From positions 1-47,985 of the forward strand of contig DAOUPT010000024.1 of the NCBI GenBank assembly GCA_030626025.1: a stretch of 47,985 bases of DNA, read 5' to 3'. A model generated the notes under the pieces. The model searched no databases. It was not told where the DNA came from and saw nothing but the letters and a program-made list of their open reading frames with translations. Numbering within the stretch: position 1 is the stretch's first letter; the number at the start of each line of letters is the position of its first letter. This stretch comes from Anderseniella sp. (GTDB lineage: Bacteria; Pseudomonadota; Alphaproteobacteria; Rhizobiales; Aestuariivirgaceae). Position numbers and translations under genes: made by a program. Positions 27,482 to 35,859 of the stretch are shown in pieces.

Positions 27482-28164
27482 TTTGAGGATATTCGCTCTC
27501 TTATAACTTCCAGACGCTCAATCTGCTGCCCGGTCTCATCAAAATTATCCGCAGACAGCCAAACCTCAAATGCTGCCTTGCAAAGCGGCCATTCATGATT
27601 GAGCATTGAAAACCAAGCGGTATCGCGGTTTTCGCCTTTAACCACCAATGCCTGGCGATGAACCCCTTCGGCACTCATACCATAACGCAAGGCAGCCCGC
27701 TTGGAAGGCTCGTTGGCATCATTGCATTTCCATTCAAAACGACGGTATTTCAGATCATCAAAAACATATTTGGCAAACAGATAAAACGCCTCTGTCGTTG
27801 CTGGCGTTTTTGAAATCAATGCGCTCCAGAATATATGACCAATTTCTGTAACCCCATGAGCTGCATTGGTTCGAAGAAACGTCTGGCGCCCCGCCACCTT
27901 GCCGCTGGCTTTGTCGATTACAGCGAAATAGAGTGGATCTGTGCTCGCTTGAGCCTTTTCAAACCAGATTCTGAACTCGTCCATCCCGGTTGGCGGCACT
28001 TCGGGTAAATACCGGAACCGATCATCTGCATCAGACAGGGTTGAGGCTTCATACAGTCCTTGCCCGTGAATTTCACCATCAAATGGTTCCAACCGGACAA
28101 AACGGCCTTCCAGCACTTTCTTGCCGACAGGTTCCCTACCTGCCCAATTCACCAAATCAGTCAT
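27478..28164 (-). CDS. GNAT-family N-acetyltransferase (RimJ/RimL type)
   Basis: An acetyl-CoA-dependent acetyltransferase of 228 residues. The start VLEGRFVRLEPFDGE, the middle LRTNAAHGVTEIGHIFWS and the CoA region RFEWKCNDANEPSKRAALRYGM are typical of RimJ/RimL-like enzymes. The acceptor is unknown. It starts four bases after the end of the ampD-like gene, so it is the third gene of a djlA-ampD-GNAT operon. Confidence 0.88.
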   Translation of the reverse strand: MTDLVNWAGREPVGKKVLEGRFVRLEPFDGEIHGQGLYEASTLSDADDRFRYLPEVPPTGMDEFRIWFEKAQASTDPLYFAVIDKASGKVAGRQTFLRTNAAHGVTEIGHIFWSALISKTPATTEAFYLFAKYVFDDLKYRRFEWKCNDANEPSKRAALRYGMSAEGVHRQALVVKGENRDTAWFSMLNHEWPLCKAAFEVWLSADNFDETGQQIERLEVIRERISSN

Positions 28165-28168
28165 GTCG

Positions 28169-28693
28169 TTAAACCTCTAACGCTGCCCTATCCATATTTG
28201 GCCAAACGCCTATACCGGCTTTTGCCAGTCTTTCCCACGGAAACTTCTCTCCCGGATCAATCTTGCGCCCTGGTGCCACATCACTATGACCAAGCACCCG
28301 CTCGGCAACAATCGCGTGCCGGGCGATAATATCCTTCGACAATTCAATCACCGCCGCAATCTGCACATCGGGAAAGTCGGGGAAGGCTGCCAGTGGTCCC
28401 GCATTTTGGATTTCAATCCCCACCGAGCAGGAATTAATATCCTCAACTCCCTGCCAGTATGATTTTCCCGCATGCCAGGCCCGTTTGCTTTCACAAACCA
28501 TCTGGGTGATTGCGCCATCCACATCAACCAGATAATGACACGACACGCCGGATTTCTCAGCCCGCAGCCAGTTCACCGCCGCCGGACCGCTATTCATGCC
28601 TGTATAATGCATCAACAGCATATCCACGGCGCTCTTGCGTTCGCCAAAATTCGGCGACGGGCACCAGATATGCGGCAAACCGGTACGGATCAT
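28169..28693 (-). CDS. N-acetylmuramoyl-L-alanine amidase (AmpD-like, amidase_2)
   Basis: A zinc amidase of 174 residues that cleaves the MurNAc-L-Ala bond of muropeptides. The zinc ligands are probably His in LLMHYTG, His in AWHAGKS or the later GHSDVAPGRKIDPG, and Asp in the latter. VGIEIQNAG carries the conserved Glu. There is no signal peptide, so it is likely cytosolic and active in cell wall recycling. Its ATG overlaps the stop of the DnaJ/TerB gene by four bases. Confidence 0.9.
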   Translation of the reverse strand: MIRTGLPHIWCPSPNFGERKSAVDMLLMHYTGMNSGPAAVNWLRAEKSGVSCHYLVDVDGAITQMVCESKRAWHAGKSYWQGVEDINSCSVGIEIQNAGPLAAFPDFPDVQIAAVIELSKDIIARHAIVAERVLGHSDVAPGRKIDPGEKFPWERLAKAGIGVWPNMDRAALEV

Positions 28694-29388
28694 AATTGGC
28701 GCTCTTTGACGATATCTTCATAGGCCGCATTGATAGCAGCCAACCGTTCAGTGGCCACCGAAATCATTTCTTCCGGTACCCCGGCAGCGATATGTCGGTC
28801 AGGATGGTTTTCCTTGACGATCTCGCGATACAGACGCTTCAATTCATCATCGGTCACACACGGATCAACCCCGAGCACTACATAAGGGTCATCATCGCTG
28901 GAATGTATATGGCGGGCTCTGATACAGCGAAATTTTTCACTAAGGCCGAATATGTCGGTCACCGAGCGTAAAAAGTTTAGTTCGGCCTCATGCACAACGC
29001 CATCGGCCTTGGCGATATGAAACAGGCTGTCGAGCACATCTTCAAGCACTTCAGGCTTGCCGGAAAAGAGTTCTGCCACCTGTTCGGCATAGGCTTCAAA
29101 TCCGGCCACATCCCTCTTGGCCATATTGAACACCCGGGCGACATTGGCCAACTCGTTTGGGGCAACTTTAAAAACCTCTTTGAAAGCATCAACTTCCTGG
29201 GCCGTAACCGCCCCGTCCGCCTTGGCCATTTTCGCTCCAAGGGCAATCACTGCAATAGTGAACGAAACACTGGCATTGGGGTCAGCATCGCCATCACCGC
29301 TGCTACCAGCCAACAAGCCAAGCACCGTGTCGCCAAGGGATGAGGCCTTGTTAGATATTTTATCTGTAATTTTCTGCCAGATGGACAT
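28690..29388 (-). CDS. DnaJ/TerB-domain protein (DjlA-like co-chaperone)
   Basis: Residues about 45-170 form a TerB-like helical domain (GAKMAKADGAVTAQEVDAF and AKADGVVHEAELNFL, two acidic repeats), and the C-terminus is a J domain (DPYVVLGVDPCVTDDELKRLYR, then ENHPDRH with the HPD motif). There is no N-terminal membrane helix, unlike E. coli DjlA. I take the ATG at 29388 (MSIWQKITDK) rather than a TTG at 29415. It heads the operon with the amidase; this pair is often found near dcw clusters in Hyphomicrobiales, as far as I recall. Confidence 0.88.
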   Translation of the reverse strand: MSIWQKITDKISNKASSLGDTVLGLLAGSSGDGDADPNASVSFTIAVIALGAKMAKADGAVTAQEVDAFKEVFKVAPNELANVARVFNMAKRDVAGFEAYAEQVAELFSGKPEVLEDVLDSLFHIAKADGVVHEAELNFLRSVTDIFGLSEKFRCIRARHIHSSDDDPYVVLGVDPCVTDDELKRLYREIVKENHPDRHIAAGVPEEMISVATERLAAINAAYEDIVKERQL

Positions 29389-29412
29389 GGGGCAGATGAT
29401 AAAGGATTCGTA

Positions 29413-29456
29413 CAAAAAGACGAAGCCCCAATCCGATGTAACTCGAACTGGGGCTT
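29413..29456 (-). terminator. Rho-independent terminator of the DUF5335-like gene
   Basis: On the minus strand AAGCCCCA (29449-29456) pairs with TGGGGCTT (29423-29430) around an 18-base loop, followed by CGTCTTTTTG. It separates the small gene upstream from the djlA-like operon. Confidence 0.6.
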
Positions 29457-29491
29457 GTTATAGCACTTGCAAAGGAAGGGGTATCGGGCCC

Positions 29492-29555
29492 TTAAACAGC
29501 CGAAGCTGCGTGTCCTTATGCAGCCAGAGCTGCGCTTTTATGCAGCCAGGGCTGC
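29492..29555 (-). repeat. Three tandem 18-base hairpin units at a gene end
   Basis: Three related units lie at 29538-29555, 29516-29533 and 29492-29509, spaced 22 and 24 bases apart. On the minus strand each runs GCAGC-(C/T)(N)3-GCTG(C/T) and then (A/T)TTAA or ATAA. Each unit is itself a small inverted repeat and each contains TAA; the stop codon of the gene upstream is the TAA of the first unit. Confidence 0.7.
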
Positions 29556-29885
29556 ACGGGGCAAGTGAATTGGGTTGTTAAAGCGGATCAGACAGCTTGA
29601 ACCGTCTTTGCTGGAGATTTCTAGAGCCGACAGCTCGTCACAATCAAACTCTGCTTCCAGTTTTTCAACACCGGTAAGGACAGCATCCTCACCAAACATC
29701 AAAACGCTGACTTCATCATTTGCTTTGTCATAATCCAGCGACAGAAGTGAAACACTTCTCAATTCTGGCACATCATTTTCGCTGTTTCTACGTGTCGCCA
29801 TTAGAACGTCATTGTTGTCTATCTTCTCATTAAGAGCATCAAGAAATTCACCCCATGTCAGGTGGCTTAGTTCTTGCGTTTCCAT
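29538..29885 (-). CDS. Small acidic protein, DUF5335-like
   Basis: A 115-residue soluble acidic protein with no membrane segment. The pattern WGEFLDALNEK at the start, VSLLSLDYDKANDEVSV in the middle and ALEISSKDGSSCLIRF near the end resembles DUF5335 proteins as I remember them; the function is unknown. The C-terminus is RAALAA, like the end of an ssrA degradation tag. Upstream are a TA-rich palindrome and an FNR-like box, the same arrangement as before the rhodanese gene. The last codons lie in the hairpin array. Confidence 0.65.
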   Translation of the reverse strand: METQELSHLTWGEFLDALNEKIDNNDVLMATRRNSENDVPELRSVSLLSLDYDKANDEVSVLMFGEDAVLTGVEKLEAEFDCDELSALEISSKDGSSCLIRFNNPIHLPRAALAA

Positions 29886-29910
29886 AGTCTTAGTTCCTAT
29901 TAAAACATTA

Positions 29911-29930
29911 ATATTAGATTTTTCTAATAT
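29911..29930. promoter_or_regulatory. TA-rich palindrome upstream of the DUF5335-like gene
   Basis: ATATTAGA-TTTT-TCTAATAT is a perfect dyad 26 bases before the start codon. An almost identical sequence lies before the rhodanese gene at 40822-40839. TA-rich dyads of this type are known operators of ArsR-family sulfide or persulfide sensors of the BigR group; that link is inference. Confidence 0.6.
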
Positions 29931-29953
29931 AACAGGGTTTATGTGGCAATATT

Positions 29954-29967
29954 TTGACCTGAATCAA
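29954..29967. promoter_or_regulatory. FNR/FixK-type box
   Basis: TTGAC-CTGA-ATCAA matches the TTGAT-N4-ATCAA consensus at nine of ten positions. Its centre is 40 bases upstream of the TA-rich palindrome centre, so it would sit near -41 if transcription started in the palindrome. It could also serve the divergent EamA gene. Confidence 0.55.
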
Positions 29968-30061
29968 ATTTTGCCAGTTTTTTGGTTGAATTATCAAAAA
30001 ACTTGTCCCACTCTTGAACAACAGACTTAAATTTCCCTCGACACCCCTCTCAAAGATAGCA

Positions 30062-30955
30062 ATGAAAAACCTTTCCCCACTTGCCCAAGGCTATATTTAC
30101 GGCCTGATTGGCGTCATCATTTTTGGTCTGACATTGCCAGCCACCCGCCTTGCAGTTGCAGAATTTCCGGCAACCATGGTCGGATTGGGCCGCTCTATTG
30201 TCGCCGCCGGTCTGGCTGCTACATTCCTCATCACCACAAAAGCCCGCCGCCCGACCAAAGCCGAGTTCAAACGATTGGCACTGGTGCCCATCGGAATTGT
30301 TTTCGGCTTTCCAGCCCTGACCGCCTTTGCCATGAAAACCGCACCGGCCTCACATGGCGGTGTTGTCCTTGGCATCCTGCCGCTCGCCACTGCCATAGCT
30401 GCAATGCTGGTCGCCCGCGAAAGACCCTCAGCGACCTTCTGGTTGTGGGGCATCATCGGGGCCCTGGCGGTTGTTACCTTTGCCCTGCTTGATGCCAAAA
30501 ATGGCATAGCCACCGAAATTTACGGTGCTGACCTGTTGTTGTTGGCTGCCGTTTTGCTCGCCGCCTTCGGCTATGCCCAATCCGGTGTTCTGGCTCGCAA
30601 CATGAGCGGGTTGCAAGTGATATCGTGGGCCCTGGTCATTTCACTACCGGTGCTCATTCCCGTTGTCGCCCTGACTATCGGTGACATAAATTGGTCCGCT
30701 TCCTGGCAAGCCTGGGCCGCCTTTGCTTATGTTGCCGTTTTTTCACAATTCCTCGGTTTTGCTTTCTGGAACAAGGGACTTGCCCTAGGCGGCATTTCCC
30801 ATGTCGGCCAAACTCAACTGTTCCAGATTTTTGTCACCCTGATGGGCTCAGCCTGGTTACTGAGTGAAACCATTCACAGCACCACAATCGCATTTGCCCT
30901 GATCGTTGTATTTGCCGTCGCTATGGGAAAGCGAGCCCCGGTACTGCGCAACTAG
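30062..30955 (+). CDS. EamA-family (DMT) transporter
   Basis: An inner-membrane exporter-like protein of about 297 residues with ten membrane helices in two EamA repeats (GLIGVIIFGLTLPATRLAVAEF split at the start; TFWLWGIIGALAVVTFALLD; SQFLGFAFWNKGLALGGIS; LLSETIHSTTIAFALIVVF). The substrate is unknown; relatives export metabolites or amino acids. I take the ATG at 30062 rather than one 16 codons upstream because the membrane domain begins directly after it. Confidence 0.85.
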   Translation: MKNLSPLAQGYIYGLIGVIIFGLTLPATRLAVAEFPATMVGLGRSIVAAGLAATFLITTKARRPTKAEFKRLALVPIGIVFGFPALTAFAMKTAPASHGGVVLGILPLATAIAAMLVARERPSATFWLWGIIGALAVVTFALLDAKNGIATEIYGADLLLLAAVLLAAFGYAQSGVLARNMSGLQVISWALVISLPVLIPVVALTIGDINWSASWQAWAAFAYVAVFSQFLGFAFWNKGLALGGISHVGQTQLFQIFVTLMGSAWLLSETIHSTTIAFALIVVFAVAMGKRAPVLRN

Positions 30956-30966
30956 TTGCTGCGTAA

Positions 30967-31368
30967 TTAATCCCAGTCGCGTCGCTCTAAAGTCATGATC
31001 AATCGCCCGCTGGTATCAAAAAGTTTCAATCTCAGATGAGTTTCTGAAAATTTTCGGGCGCGGGTCAATCGGCGGTGAAGACGTGATTCCACTCGCATGA
31101 TTGCTGACCCGCACAACATCCGGGTTGAAGCAAGCGCCCCGAATCGCAAACGATTTTTGTTTTGCCTGTATGTTCCAAAAAACCTGTTGCAGCCACCATG
31201 ACCAGATACTTTTCCATTGCTGGAAAATTTAACAAACTGTTTTTTACCAACTCCCCATTCAGACCCGACAAGAAAGTTCCGTTCTCCCGCGCTAACAGGC
31301 TCAACCAATGAATACGTCACAAGCAATCCGGTCAGCAACGCCAATAGTATTTTTCGATTCTGTTTCAA
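30967..31368 (-). CDS. Secreted META-domain protein (HslJ-like)
   Basis: A 133-residue protein with a signal peptide (about residues 1-27, cleavage near VSAG) and a META domain: FSSNGKVSGHGGCNRFFGTY, LRFGALASTRMLC, then RVESRLHRRL and a C-terminal LKLFDTSGRLIMTL. The domain is found in HslJ and in secreted proteins of unknown function. There is no lipobox Cys at the cleavage site, so it is probably soluble in the periplasm. Convergent with the EamA gene, 11 bases apart. Confidence 0.8.
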   Translation of the reverse strand: MKQNRKILLALLTGLLVTYSLVEPVSAGERNFLVGSEWGVGKKQFVKFSSNGKVSGHGGCNRFFGTYRQNKNRLRFGALASTRMLCGSAIMRVESRLHRRLTRARKFSETHLRLKLFDTSGRLIMTLERRDWD

Positions 31369-31409
31369 ACCGTTACCAGCCTTTTCCGATTCTATCTGTC
31401 ATCTCGATT

Positions 31410-31922
31410 CTATAATGAAGCCGCAGAACGCGCCGCTTGGGCGTAATGCCCTGACAAAGCCCGCAATTCGCCAGCCAATTCACTCGCAGCCTCATTGGAA
31501 AGACCCAGTGTCTTGGCCGTTTTCACCAACAACCGCTCACGAATTTGTCGATACTTTTCGCACGCTGCTTCGCCTTTTTCAGTAATCGATACGGTTTTTT
31601 CCTTGCCCGCTTTACCGCTCACAACCAGACCAATTTTCTCCAGCTTGCGAATAGCATATGTCGCCACATGGGTATCTTCAATCGACAGAACCATACAGAT
31701 ATCGGCCAGCGTTTTAGCACGCTGTCGATGATTGACCGCATGCAAAACCAGCACGTCCTGAGCATTGACCCCGGTCACTCCAGCCGCTGCCATACAGCGC
31801 ACAATCCAGCGGTCAAACGCTTGCGAGGCAAGGATCAGCCCGAACTCAAATTCCGACAGTGCCGGCATCTCTCCCGTTGCCAAATGGGAGGATGAAACGA
31901 TTGGTCCCAGATCATTTTCCAT
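31410..31922 (-). CDS. MarR-family winged-helix regulator
   Basis: A 170-residue DNA-binding protein: helical dimerisation ends and a central winged helix (VNAQDVLVLHAVNHRQRAKTL, SIEDTHVATYAIRKLEKIGLV, KEKTVSITEKGEAAC in order). It is divergent from the hydantoinase gene with a 102-base gap that carries a 12-base palindrome, so it is the likely local regulator of that enzyme. The ligand is unknown. Confidence 0.85.
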   Translation of the reverse strand: MENDLGPIVSSSHLATGEMPALSEFEFGLILASQAFDRWIVRCMAAAGVTGVNAQDVLVLHAVNHRQRAKTLADICMVLSIEDTHVATYAIRKLEKIGLVVSGKAGKEKTVSITEKGEAACEKYRQIRERLLVKTAKTLGLSNEAASELAGELRALSGHYAQAARSAASL

Positions 31923-31947
31923 GCATATGTTCCGTTTTTATCTACAT

Positions 31948-31959
31948 TTTATCGATAAA
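31948..31959. promoter_or_regulatory. Palindrome TTTATCGATAAA in the MarR / hydantoinase gap
   Basis: A perfect 12-base palindrome 25 bases upstream of the MarR start and about 65 bases before the hydantoinase start, followed by TTGACG at 31963. It has the size and symmetry of a MarR operator. Confidence 0.45.
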
Positions 31960-32024
31960 TTATTGACGTTTATTCTGCAATACTCTAACTGTTTTGTACA
32001 GGTCAAAGAACAAAAGGCAAGAAA

Positions 32025-35000
32025 ATGAGCAGCGCATGTTGGGATTTCTGGATTGATCGTGGCGGCACCTTTACTGATATCGTCGCCCGTGATCCTGATG
32101 GCAATATCAAGGCTCACAAGCTGTTGTCCGAGAACCCCGAGAGCTATAAAGACGCGGCTATTCAGGGCATTCGTGACCTGATGGGCGTTGGCAAAAATGA
32201 TCCCATTCCGGCTGCAAATATCACCACGGTTAAAATGGGCACCACCGTTGCCACCAACGCTTTGCTTGAACGCAAGGGCGACCGCACCGCTTTGATCATT
32301 ACCAAAGGTTTCCGCGATGCGCTTGAGGTTGGTTATCAGGCCCGCCCCGATCTTTTTGCCCTCAATATTATAAAACCGGAACTTCTTTACGAGACTGTTG
32401 CCGAAGTTGACGAACGCCTGACCGCGGAGGGCGAGATTCTCAAAAGCCTTGATCTCAACGCTGCCACCACCGCCATGCAGACCATCTTTGACAGCGGCAT
32501 CCGCGCCATCGCTATTGTCTTGATGCACGGCTATCGCTTTCACGATCATGAAAAGCAGCTTGCTGCTGTGGCTAAACAGATTGGTTTCACCCAAATCTCC
32601 ACATCGCACCAGACTTCCCCCCTGATGAAATTGGTCGGTCGCGGTGACACCACCGTGGTTGATGCCTATTTGTCTCCAATCCTGCGCCGTTATGTTGATC
32701 AGGTCGCTGATGCTCTTGGAATCAAGGAGGGGGGACTCAAAGAGGGCCAAACAGGACCGCAATTGATGTTCATGCAGTCTTCCGGCGGCCTTACCGCTGC
32801 TGATCTGTTTCAGGGCAAAGACGCAATTCTGTCTGGCCCCGCCGGTGGCGTTGTCGGCATGGTTGAGACCGGTAAAATGGCCGGGTACGACAAGCTCATC
32901 GGCTTTGACATGGGTGGCACCTCCACCGATGTCGCCCATTATGATGGCGAACTTGAACGCAGCTTTGAAACCGAAGTCGCCGGAGTGCGTATGCGCGCCC
33001 CGATGATGCGCATTCACACTGTTGCCGCAGGTGGCGGCTCCCTGCTCAATTTTGATGGTGCCCGGTTCCGCGTTGGCCCTGATAGCGCCGGCGCCAACCC
33101 TGGCCCGGCCTGTTATCGGCGCGGTGGACCGCTGGCAGTCACTGATGCCAATGTCATGCTCGGCAAGGTCAACCCGGATTATTTCCCTAAAATCTTTGGC
33201 CCCAATGCCGATCAACCCCTTGATCTGGATGCTGTAAAAGCAGCCTTTGGCGAAATCGCCGCCCGTACCAGCGATAACAAATCTCCTGAACAGGTGGCCG
33301 AAGGCTTCATCCGCATCGCGGTTGAAAACATGGCCAATGCCATCAAGAAAATCTCGGTCGAACGCGGTTATGATGTCACCGGCTATGCGCTTAATTGTTT
33401 TGGCGGTGCCGGTGCCCAGCACGCCTGCCTGATTGCCGACAATCTCGGCATGAAAACCGTTCTTATTCACCCGCTGGCCGGTATTTTGTCCGCCTATGGC
33501 ATGGGGCTGGCCGATATTTCCGCCAGTCAAGACCGGGCTTTTGAGCTGCCTCTCGACAATGACAGCGTTGAAGTGGTCGGCAGCACGGTGACCGAACTTG
33601 CTGAACTCAACCGCCGCGAACTCCAGTCTCAGGGTATCAAGCCTGCCGACACCCGCACCGCCATTCACACCCATTTGCGCTATGAAGGCACTGACACATC
33701 GCTGCTGGTTCCTTTTGCCACAAAAATTGTAATGCGTGAGGCCTTCGAAGTCGCCCACCGCAAGCAGTTCGGTTTCATGACCCCCGGCAAAGCCATTATC
33801 ATTGAAGCCCTGACTGTTGAAACCACCGGCGGCGGCGCACAAGCCCACGAGCCGGACTTTCCCTGCCAGACAACAACGCCGACAGCCATTGACCAGACCC
33901 GCACATTTGCTGGCGGAAAATGGCATGATACCCCGATTTATCAACGCGAAAATCTCCAACCCGGTCAGAAAGTCTCCGGCCCGGCGCTGATCATCGAAGC
34001 TCACAATACAACCATTATTGAAGATGGCTGGCAAGCTGAATTGTCGGCCAAAAAACACCTCATCTTGACCCGTATCATCGAACTCCAGCGCAACCACGCC
34101 ATCGGCACCACCGCTGATCCGGTGATGCTTGAAGTGTTCAACAATCTGTTCATGTCGATTGCCGAGCAAATGGGCGTTACGCTGGAAAAAACCGCCCTGT
34201 CGGTCAACATCAAGGAGCGGCTCGATTTCTCCTGCGCCGTATTTGCCGCCGATGGATCGCTGATCGCCAACGCTCCTCATATGCCGGTTCATCTCGGCTC
34301 GATGGACAAATCGGTCGAAACCATCATTGCCAACAATCCGGTCATGCACCCTGGCGATGTCTACGTCCTCAATGCGCCCTATAATGGCGGCACCCATTTG
34401 CCTGATATCACCGTCGTAAGCCCGGTTTTCGACGCTGCTGAAAAACACATCCTGTTCTATGTTGCCAGTCGCGGTCACCATGCTGATGTTGGTGGTATTG
34501 CCCCCGGCTCGATGACCCCACGGGCCACCAATATCAACGAGGAAGGCATCGTTATCGACAATTTCAAAATGATCGATCGCGGCACCTTTCTGCAAGACGA
34601 CCTGCGTGCAATCCTGCTTGATAACCCTTATCCCTGCCGCAACCCTGACCAGAATATCGGCGACCTCAAGGCCCAGGCTGCGGCCAATGAAAAAGGCTCT
34701 CAGGAACTGCTCAAAATGATCGACCAGTTCGGCCTTAATGTGGTCACCGCCTATATGAAGCACGTTCAGGACAATGCCGAAGAAAGCGTTCGTCGTTACA
34801 TTGATGCCCTGCATGATTGCTCCTTTGAATACGATATGGATAACGGCTCGACCATCAAGGTCACTATCCGGGTTGATAAAAAAGCCCGCACCGCTGATGT
34901 CGACTTCACCGGCACCAGCCCGCAACAACCCACCAACTTCAACGCTCCTGCACCGATCACCCGCGCCGCCGTATTGTATGTTTTTCGCTGCGTTGTCGCT

Positions 35001-35642
35001 GACGCTATTCCAATGAACGCCGGCTGTCTGAAGCCGATCAACATCATTGTCCCCGATGATTGCATGCTGGCCCCCAAATATCCCGCCGCCGTCGTGGCCG
35101 GAAATGTCGAGGTTTCGCAAGCGGTCACCGACACTTTATTTGGAGCACTTGGCGCCATGGCTGCAGCGCAAGGCACCATGAACAATTTCAACTTCGGCAA
35201 CGACACCTACCAGTATTACGAAACCATCTGCGGTGGTTCGGGTGCCGGTCCGACCTTTGATGGCACCAGCGCCGTTCACACTCATATGACCAATACCAGA
35301 CTGACCGATCCCGAAATCCTCGAATTCCGCTACCCGGTCATTCTCGAGGACTTCCACATAAGACGCGGCTCCGGCGGCCCTGGCAAACACAAAGGCGGCG
35401 ACGGCACCATACGCACTCTGGTGTTCCGCGAAAAAATGGACGTCTCCCTCCTGACCGGCCACAGAACAATCCCCCCCTTCGGCCTGAACGGCGGCGGCAA
35501 TGGCGAAACAGGAAAAAACACCTGCCGAAGAGCCGATGGTACAATGGAGGACCTGGCCGCCTGCGACCAGACCGTTGTTGAACCGGGTGATGCGATTATC
35601 ATCCAGACGCCGACGGGTGGTGGGTTTGGTGCGGCGCAGTAG
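32025..35642 (+). CDS. Fused hydantoinase A/B, 5-oxoprolinase type
   Basis: A 1205-residue ATP-dependent amidohydrolase. The HyuA part (about 1-690) begins [16 protein letters not shown], an actin-like ATPase motif, and contains [22 protein letters not shown] and [11 protein letters not shown]. The HyuB part (about 700-1205) begins [20 protein letters not shown] and contains [24 protein letters not shown] and the [11 protein letters not shown] segment. The fusion is as in eukaryotic and many bacterial 5-oxoprolinases, which open 5-oxo-L-proline to glutamate; hydantoin-like substrates are also possible. AAGG precedes the ATG. A MarR regulator is divergent. Confidence 0.93.
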   Translation: MSSACWDFWIDRGGTFTDIVARDPDGNIKAHKLLSENPESYKDAAIQGIRDLMGVGKNDPIPAANITTVKMGTTVATNALLERKGDRTALIITKGFRDALEVGYQARPDLFALNIIKPELLYETVAEVDERLTAEGEILKSLDLNAATTAMQTIFDSGIRAIAIVLMHGYRFHDHEKQLAAVAKQIGFTQISTSHQTSPLMKLVGRGDTTVVDAYLSPILRRYVDQVADALGIKEGGLKEGQTGPQLMFMQSSGGLTAADLFQGKDAILSGPAGGVVGMVETGKMAGYDKLIGFDMGGTSTDVAHYDGELERSFETEVAGVRMRAPMMRIHTVAAGGGSLLNFDGARFRVGPDSAGANPGPACYRRGGPLAVTDANVMLGKVNPDYFPKIFGPNADQPLDLDAVKAAFGEIAARTSDNKSPEQVAEGFIRIAVENMANAIKKISVERGYDVTGYALNCFGGAGAQHACLIADNLGMKTVLIHPLAGILSAYGMGLADISASQDRAFELPLDNDSVEVVGSTVTELAELNRRELQSQGIKPADTRTAIHTHLRYEGTDTSLLVPFATKIVMREAFEVAHRKQFGFMTPGKAIIIEALTVETTGGGAQAHEPDFPCQTTTPTAIDQTRTFAGGKWHDTPIYQRENLQPGQKVSGPALIIEAHNTTIIEDGWQAELSAKKHLILTRIIELQRNHAIGTTADPVMLEVFNNLFMSIAEQMGVTLEKTALSVNIKERLDFSCAVFAADGSLIANAPHMPVHLGSMDKSVETIIANNPVMHPGDVYVLNAPYNGGTHLPDITVVSPVFDAAEKHILFYVASRGHHADVGGIAPGSMTPRATNINEEGIVIDNFKMIDRGTFLQDDLRAILLDNPYPCRNPDQNIGDLKAQAAANEKGSQELLKMIDQFGLNVVTAYMKHVQDNAEESVRRYIDALHDCSFEYDMDNGSTIKVTIRVDKKARTADVDFTGTSPQQPTNFNAPAPITRAAVLYVFRCVVADAIPMNAGCLKPINIIVPDDCMLAPKYPAAVVAGNVEVSQAVTDTLFGALGAMAAAQGTMNNFNFGNDTYQYYETICGGSGAGPTFDGTSAVHTHMTNTRLTDPEILEFRYPVILEDFHIRRGSGGPGKHKGGDGTIRTLVFREKMDVSLLTGHRTIPPFGLNGGGNGETGKNTCRRADGTMEDLAACDQTVVEPGDAIIIQTPTGGGFGAAQ

Positions 35643-35648
35643 CGCCGC

Positions 35649-35706
35649 GGTCCTCGCTACGCCGGTTTTAATACCCCTCGCGGCTAATCCTCACTTCGTT
35701 CGGGCC
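35649..35706 (+). repeat. Repeat module, copy A
   Basis: It starts GGTCCTCGCTACGCCGG and ends CTTCGTTCGGGCC. Copy B at 35733 repeats it with scattered changes over about 57 bases. GGTCCTCGG also occurs inside the palindromic element beside rnpB, and CTACGCCGG just before it (25214-25222). This marks one repeat family. Confidence 0.6.
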
Positions 35707-35732
35707 TCTGGGAGGGCGGCCTGACCGGCCGG

Positions 35733-35789
35733 GGTCCTCACTGCGTTGGTTTTATTTCTCTCACGGCAATTCCTCCCTTCGGTCGTGCC
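35733..35789 (+). repeat. Repeat module, copy B
   Basis: It starts GGTCCTCACTGCGTTGG and ends CTTCGGTCGTGCC, in the same orientation as copy A and 84 bases further on. Between them is a GC-rich stretch with GGCC repeats. No coding frame with support lies in 35643-35859. Confidence 0.6.
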
Positions 35790-35799
35790 TGCGAGGCTC

Positions 35800-35845
35800 G
35801 GCGCTTAATAGCGCCGCCCCCGAAGAGCATTTTTGCAAAGCAAAC
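35800..35845 (-). repeat. Second copy of the palindromic repeat core
   Basis: GCGCCGCCCCCG-AA-GAGCATTTTTGC (35811-35836) is the reverse complement of 25253-25278 except for the two central bases. The flanking GGCGCT and AAAGC are shared as well. It directly precedes the end of the ArsR-methyltransferase gene. Confidence 0.65.
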
Positions 35846-35859
35846 ATATCCGTATTCAT

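Noticed and set aside
29423-29456. A tRNA fragment or attachment site suggested by TTCGAGTT near 29441
   Set aside because: No acceptor, D or anticodon stem can be built; the stretch is better explained as the loop of a terminator.
30948-30959. GCAACTAGTTGC palindrome at the EamA stop as a terminator
   Set aside because: It is short, overlaps the stop codon and has no T-run.
31938-35120. A 1060-codon open frame on the strand opposite the hydantoinase gene
   Set aside because: It mirrors the codon pattern of the real gene; its translation shows no known domain, while the plus strand has clear HyuA and HyuB motifs along its whole length.
35643-35859. A small gene in the repeat cluster after the hydantoinase gene
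   Set aside because: Frames here are short and come from the repeat modules; no ribosome site or family motif.
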